Assembly (NCBI GenBank): GCA_002435145.1
Contig: DJLT01000085.1
Location: forward strand, 1-37,358
Length of the DNA stretch: 37,358 nt
From: Neptuniibacter sp. UBA6509
GTDB taxonomy: Bacteria > Pseudomonadota > Gammaproteobacteria > Pseudomonadales > Balneatricaceae
Reading direction: 5' to 3'
Positions 33,824 to 37,358 of the stretch are shown one piece after another. Both the position numbers and the translations under genes were made by a program. Positions within the stretch are counted from its first letter, which is position 1. Each line of letters begins with the position of its first letter. Below the pieces are notes generated by a model. It was not told the origin of the DNA and searched no databases. It saw only the letters and a program-made list of their open reading frames with translations.

Positions 33824-33852
33824 TTTACATTCTGGTCGACTAATCAAACAAT
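33824..33852 (+). promoter_or_regulatory. Candidate lutABC promoter with internal operator half-site
   Basis: TTTACA (33824-33829), 17-base spacer, AACAAT (33847-33852). The spacer holds TGGTCGACTAA (33833-33843), a degenerate copy of the GGT-N3-ACC site, so a bound repressor would sit on the promoter. Confidence 0.45.
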
Positions 33853-33888
33853 AAGAATAACCCCATCTACATGGATAAGGGCGAGCAA

Positions 33889-34722
33889 ATGTCTGAAAAA
33901 AATAGTAATGCTGATACTGAAAGCGTTCAATCTAATACTATCGAGTGTCTGAATATCTCTGAAAAGAGAGTAGGGTTCTTTGTAACTTGTTTAGTCAACA
34001 CTATGCGCCCCAGTGTCGGCTTTGCTTCAATTACATTACTAGAACAAGCTGGATGTAATGTTGAAGTGCCTGAACTTCAGTCTTGTTGTGGGCAACCCGC
34101 TTTTAATTCCGGTGATGATGAAGGAACACGGCAGGTTGCTTATCAAACGATTGAGCAGTTTGAAAATTTTGATTATGTCGTTCTGCCCTCCGGTTCTTGC
34201 GCAGGAATGATTAAGAAGAACTTTGTGGAAGTTTTTAAAGATGACTCTGAGTGGCTGCAAAGAGCGCAAAATTTAGCTGACAAAACCTATGAGCTTCTAT
34301 CGTTTTTAGTCGATGTTTGTAACTTTGAACCCGAGAATGTTGAATTTGAAGGTTCTTATACGTATCACGATAGTTGTTCGGGTTATCGTTCTTTAGGGGT
34401 TTATGAACAGCCAAGGAAGATGTTGTCAAAAGTTAAAGGGCTCGATCATAAACCGCTCAACGGTCATTCTGAGTGTTGCGGCTTTGGTGGCACATTTTGT
34501 GTTAAATATTCTGATATTTCGAATGAGATTGTCGCTGAGAAAACAGAAAATGTTTTAGCTACGGAGGCTGATTATCTACTTGGTGGTGATATGGGTTGCT
34601 TGATGAACATCGCAGGTAAACTCAATCGCGAAGGTCATACAGAGATAGAAGCATTGCATACAGCTGAAGTTTTAGCAGGCTTAGCTACTGAAATTGTAGG
34701 AGCTAAAAATGCACGCAAATAA
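33889..34722 (+). CDS. lutA: Lactate utilization protein A (CCG-domain Fe-S protein)
   Basis: Part of the LutABC (YkgEFG) iron-sulfur complex that oxidises L-lactate to pyruvate. About 277 residues with two cysteine-rich CCG domains: QSCCGQPAFNSGD in the first half and HSECCGFGGTFCVKY in the second, plus VTCLVNTMRPSVG and YHDSCSGYRSLG. The ATG at 33889 has AAGGG seven bases upstream; the earlier ATG at 33871 has none and adds six residues. The N-terminal roughly 25 residues before KRVGFFVTC are longer than in the usual protein and Asn/Ser-rich. It overlaps lutB by 14 bases. Confidence 0.93.
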   Translation: MSEKNSNADTESVQSNTIECLNISEKRVGFFVTCLVNTMRPSVGFASITLLEQAGCNVEVPELQSCCGQPAFNSGDDEGTRQVAYQTIEQFENFDYVVLPSGSCAGMIKKNFVEVFKDDSEWLQRAQNLADKTYELLSFLVDVCNFEPENVEFEGSYTYHDSCSGYRSLGVYEQPRKMLSKVKGLDHKPLNGHSECCGFGGTFCVKYSDISNEIVAEKTENVLATEADYLLGGDMGCLMNIAGKLNREGHTEIEALHTAEVLAGLATEIVGAKNARK

Positions 34723-36136
34723 ACCTGAAAACTTTTATCAGAATGTAACTGAGGCGTTAGCTCAGCCTGATCTTAAGATGATTATTCGGCGTACGACAGA
34801 CAAAGCCGAAACTAAACGAGCTGAAGCGATAGCTAACTTTCCAGAATTCGAAAAAGCGCGTCAACAAGGTCAAAAAGTAAAGGACCATACGATTAAGTAT
34901 ATGGATCACTACTTGGCCGAGTTTGAGAAGAATGCCGCAGCTCAAGGAACCATTGTACATTGGGCGAGTACCGGCGAAGAAGCCTCTAAGATCGTGCTGG
35001 ATATTTGTCGTCAGCATGAAGCGAAAAAAGTCACGCGCAGTAAGTCGATGCTAGGCGAAGAGATCGGTTTATCACATGCTTTAGATAATTCAGGTATAGA
35101 GCGTGTTGAAACGGATCTGGCGGAACATATTATTCAGCTAGCAGGTGATCCTCCTTCTCATATCGTTTGGCCCGCAATGCATCGCAGTCGAGAGGATGTT
35201 ATTAAGCTGTTTAGGGAGTTCCATAAAGACCCTACCTATTCAGAAGAAATTACTGATCTTGTCAGAAGTGCTCGTCGTGATCTGCGGACAAAATTTTTGA
35301 CCTCGGATATAGGCATTAGTGGTTCAAACTTCTTACTGGCTGATAGCGGCTCATCTTGTACGGTAACGAACGAAGGTAATGCTGAGTTAACGATTACTCC
35401 ACCTAAAGTTCATATAGTAACTGCTGGCATTGAAAAGCTTGTGCCTTCAATGGCTCACGCAGTGCCTTTATTACGTTTGCTAACGCGCTCGGCAACAGGC
35501 GGAGAGATTACTCAGTACATTACCTTCCATAATGGTCCTAAAAGACCTAATGACGCCGATGGCCCTGAAGAGTGTCATATTGTTTTGGTGGATAACGGTC
35601 GTACAAAAATGTTGGCCGACGGGATGGAAGAGATGTTGCGCTGCATCCGTTGTGGCGCGTGCATGAATCACTGTGTTGTCTATAAACACATTGGTGGTCA
35701 TGCTTATGGTTCTGTTTATCCAGGCCCTATGGGATCAGTTTTAACACCGCATTTAGACAGCCTTAAAGTTGCAAATAAACAAACGCATGCCTGTACCTTA
35801 AATGGACGTTGTGAAGAGGTTTGCCCGGTAAATATACCCTTACCGAAATTACTACGTGCGCTTAGAGCTGAATCTTGGCAGAAAAAATATGAGCCACTTA
35901 CTAACCGTTATGTTGTTAAGGCATATGCCCAGCTGGCTAAAAGACCACGGATGTTCCAGTTTGTTTCATCGTGTGGTGTCGTCTTCATGAAATTGTTTAG
36001 TCGCCAAGGGTGGATAAAGTCTATGCCCTTTACAGGTGGGTGGACACGTAATCGTGATTTGATAGAGCCAGAATCAAAAACGTTTATGCAGCAATATAAA
36101 GCCTCGAAAAAAGCTAAAAGCAGCGGTGGTCGGTAA
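34709..36136 (+). CDS. lutB: Lactate utilization protein B (ferredoxin-type Fe-S subunit)
   Basis: 475 residues: an N-terminal LUD domain (KKVTRSKSMLGEEIGL, SHIVWPAMHRSREDV and GISGSNFLLADSGSSCTVTN) and then a ferredoxin-like region with two [4Fe-4S] sites, CIRCGACMNHC (about 311-321) and CTLNGRCEEVCPVN. The C-terminal tail is basic (KASKKAKSSGGR). GGAG precedes the ATG and the gene overlaps lutA by 14 bases and lutC by one base (TAATG). It is the electron-transfer subunit of LutABC. Confidence 0.95.
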   Translation: MHANKPENFYQNVTEALAQPDLKMIIRRTTDKAETKRAEAIANFPEFEKARQQGQKVKDHTIKYMDHYLAEFEKNAAAQGTIVHWASTGEEASKIVLDICRQHEAKKVTRSKSMLGEEIGLSHALDNSGIERVETDLAEHIIQLAGDPPSHIVWPAMHRSREDVIKLFREFHKDPTYSEEITDLVRSARRDLRTKFLTSDIGISGSNFLLADSGSSCTVTNEGNAELTITPPKVHIVTAGIEKLVPSMAHAVPLLRLLTRSATGGEITQYITFHNGPKRPNDADGPEECHIVLVDNGRTKMLADGMEEMLRCIRCGACMNHCVVYKHIGGHAYGSVYPGPMGSVLTPHLDSLKVANKQTHACTLNGRCEEVCPVNIPLPKLLRALRAESWQKKYEPLTNRYVVKAYAQLAKRPRMFQFVSSCGVVFMKLFSRQGWIKSMPFTGGWTRNRDLIEPESKTFMQQYKASKKAKSSGGR

Positions 36137-36819
36137 TGGATAATAAAAGAAATAATGAAAGTAGAGAGCGAATCTTTAATGCGATTAAAGCTGCAGCGCC
36201 AACCGTCAGTATGGATCTGGATATAATTCAGAAAGAAGCGCAGGATATCCTAGCTGAAAGTGAATTTGCACGCCCGAAGCTTCTGGCTGAGGATGCACCT
36301 GAGGCCTTAGTGAATCGTATTAATGCAGGTCTGGTTATCGGAACGAGCTGTGAAATTGTAGCTTCGCTGGAGGATTTGCCTCACTCGGTTAATCAGTTTT
36401 TAAATAAATACTCTTTACCTCCAGAGCTTAAAGTACAGAATGTTCCTAAATTACAAAGTCTGAACTGGGAAAGTCTTTCTATCGATGTGGATTTACAGAA
36501 AGACAATACCGTTGGCATGTGTTGGGCTGAGTATGGTGTGGCAGAAACCGGCTCGTTTGTCGTTCACTCAAGCCCGGAGATGCCCATACTGCTGAACTTT
36601 TTACCTTTGTATCTAATTGCAGTGATCCCTAAGTCAAAAATTCTCCACTATATGGATGACTATGCTTTGATTGCTAGTGAAATAGCAAATAGAGGTGAGA
36701 CGCCTCGCAATATGTGTCTAATCTCAGGCGTAAGTGGTACGACAGATATTGAAGGTGTTCTGGTTCAGGGTGCGCATGGCCCCGAGATTTCTCATATCAT
36801 TATTGTTGAAGATCAGTAA
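36136..36819 (+). CDS. lutC: Lactate utilization protein C (LUD domain)
   Basis: A 227-residue LUD-domain protein, third subunit of LutABC. Visible family blocks are VGMCWAEYGVAETGSFVVHS, LPLYLIAVIPKSKIL and the C-terminal ISGVSGTTDIEGVLVQGAHG (SxTxDIE, then GxHGP). It starts inside the lutB stop codon. No lactate permease gene (lctP/lldP) is next to the operon in this window. A hairpin follows the stop. Confidence 0.93.
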   Translation: MDNKRNNESRERIFNAIKAAAPTVSMDLDIIQKEAQDILAESEFARPKLLAEDAPEALVNRINAGLVIGTSCEIVASLEDLPHSVNQFLNKYSLPPELKVQNVPKLQSLNWESLSIDVDLQKDNTVGMCWAEYGVAETGSFVVHSSPEMPILLNFLPLYLIAVIPKSKILHYMDDYALIASEIANRGETPRNMCLISGVSGTTDIEGVLVQGAHGPEISHIIIVEDQ

Positions 36820-36848
36820 ATGTCGATCGATCTCAATTAGGCATTAAG

Positions 36849-36892
36849 AAAAGGGAGCGGCGGGTTACAGGTTTGCTCCCTTATTTATTTTA
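36849..36892 (+). terminator. Probable terminator of lutABC
   Basis: AAGGGAGC (36851-36858) pairs perfectly with GCTCCCTT (36875-36882) around a 16-base loop, followed by ATTTATTTT. The stem is good; the T tract is interrupted by A. Confidence 0.65.
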
Positions 36893-36899
36893 AGTTTGT

Positions 36900-37358
36900 T
36901 TAGCGTGAATTAAGATATTTCTGCATCCATTTCTTGGGTGTCGTTCCAAAATGCTTTTTAAATACTTTGGCTAAAGAGGAGGCATTTTCATAACCCACTT
37001 CGTTAGCAACGAGGCCAACGGGTTTATTTTGTTGCAGTAAGCCTTTTGCCATCGCCATACGTAAGCTCGTCACATATTCTATGGGTGCTTGCCCAACAGT
37101 ATCTTTAAACACGGAGGAAAATTTTGAGCGAGACATCGCGGCAGATTCTGCCATCTCTTCAAGATTCCATTCACGTTCCGGTTGCCTTTTAAGCGCCTCG
37201 ATCAACTTGGCAAGTTGTGGGTGAGATTGAGCCGCTATAAGGCCTAGTTCGATCGTTCCTTGTTCAACAACTTTGCGCAAAGTTTGGACCATGAAAATGT
37301 CGCATAGACGATCGATCATGATCTGCCGTCCCTGTTTTTCCGCAAAACCTTCTCTAAA
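36900..37358 (-). CDS. AraC-family regulator (5' part beyond window)
   Basis: The C-terminal half of an AraC/XylS regulator. The two helix-turn-helix motifs are NLEEMAESAAMSRSKFSSVF and GLVANEVGYENASSLAKVFK, ending with FGTTPKKWMQKYL. Before them, IDRLCDIFMVQTLRK is the linker helix typical of the cupin_6 subgroup of AraC regulators. An ATG at 37317-37319 exists, but the frame stays open for 13 more codons to the right edge and the preceding residues look coding, so the sensor domain lies outside the window. Targets are unknown; it is convergent with lutC. Confidence 0.85.
   Translation of the reverse strand, partial: FREGFAEKQGRQIMIDRLCDIFMVQTLRKVVEQGTIELGLIAAQSHPQLAKLIEALKRQPEREWNLEEMAESAAMSRSKFSSVFKDTVGQAPIEYVTSLRMAMAKGLLQQNKPVGLVANEVGYENASSLAKVFKKHFGTTPKKWMQKYLNSR

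Overview
The window looks like the chromosome of a marine, motile, moderately AT-rich gammaproteobacterium, most plausibly of the Oceanospirillales/Oceanospirillaceae type. Support for this: a Pseudomonas-like gene neighbourhood (argF, grxD, 2-Cys peroxiredoxin, rnt, motY, argG), a 783-residue DNA polymerase II, a MetR regulator, a Lap-type type I secretion system, a LutABC lactate operon and, unusually for the class, a complete lower mevalonate pathway. No tRNA, rRNA, CRISPR, phage or insertion-sequence signature was seen. No gene-free stretch exceeds 300 bases.

Layout. 1-1981: a PaaK/CapK-like adenylate-forming enzyme, open at the left edge, followed by a SAM methyltransferase. 2108-3217: a secreted Gly-rich protein with a TbpB-like C-terminal barrel motif, closed by a strong terminator. 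3349-5634: a compact four-gene operon of two DUF1538 membrane proteins, a P-II-like protein and a tandem-CBS protein; this is the best candidate for an undescribed system. 5687-10476 (minus strand): class II DAHP synthase, MetR, ArgF and ArgD. 10752-14956: Grx4, peroxiredoxin, RNase T (minus), MotY and ArgG.

15082-23004: a secretion region. It holds a TPR protein with a degenerate receiver, a small protein of the family often labelled 'tryptophan synthase beta-like', LapB- and LapC-like inner-membrane components, a LuxR-type regulator with a degenerate receiver, and a TolC/LapE-like outer-membrane protein. No giant adhesin substrate is present. 23109-29260: HMG-CoA reductase, type 2 IPP isomerase, HMG-CoA synthase, mevalonate kinase, a second GHMP kinase (probable phosphomevalonate kinase) and diphosphomevalonate decarboxylase, packed with short overlaps. 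polB follows 44 bases later. 31670-32665: a small YjfB-like protein (minus) and a periplasmic SRPBCC protein. 32926-36819: a FadR-type GntR regulator and lutABC, with GGT-N3-ACC operators. 36900-37358: an AraC-family regulator (minus), cut by the right edge.

The genes fall into separable jobs. The mevalonate genes turn acetoacetyl-CoA plus acetyl-CoA into IPP/DMAPP; no thiolase is present here. Arginine genes sit in two units flanking redox and RNA genes. LapB, LapC and LapE form one trans-envelope export channel. LutABC oxidises L-lactate under a probable LldR-like repressor. Several short leader and intergenic hairpins (upstream of the DAHP synthase gene, argD and the mevalonate operon) look like regulatory RNA or operator structures.
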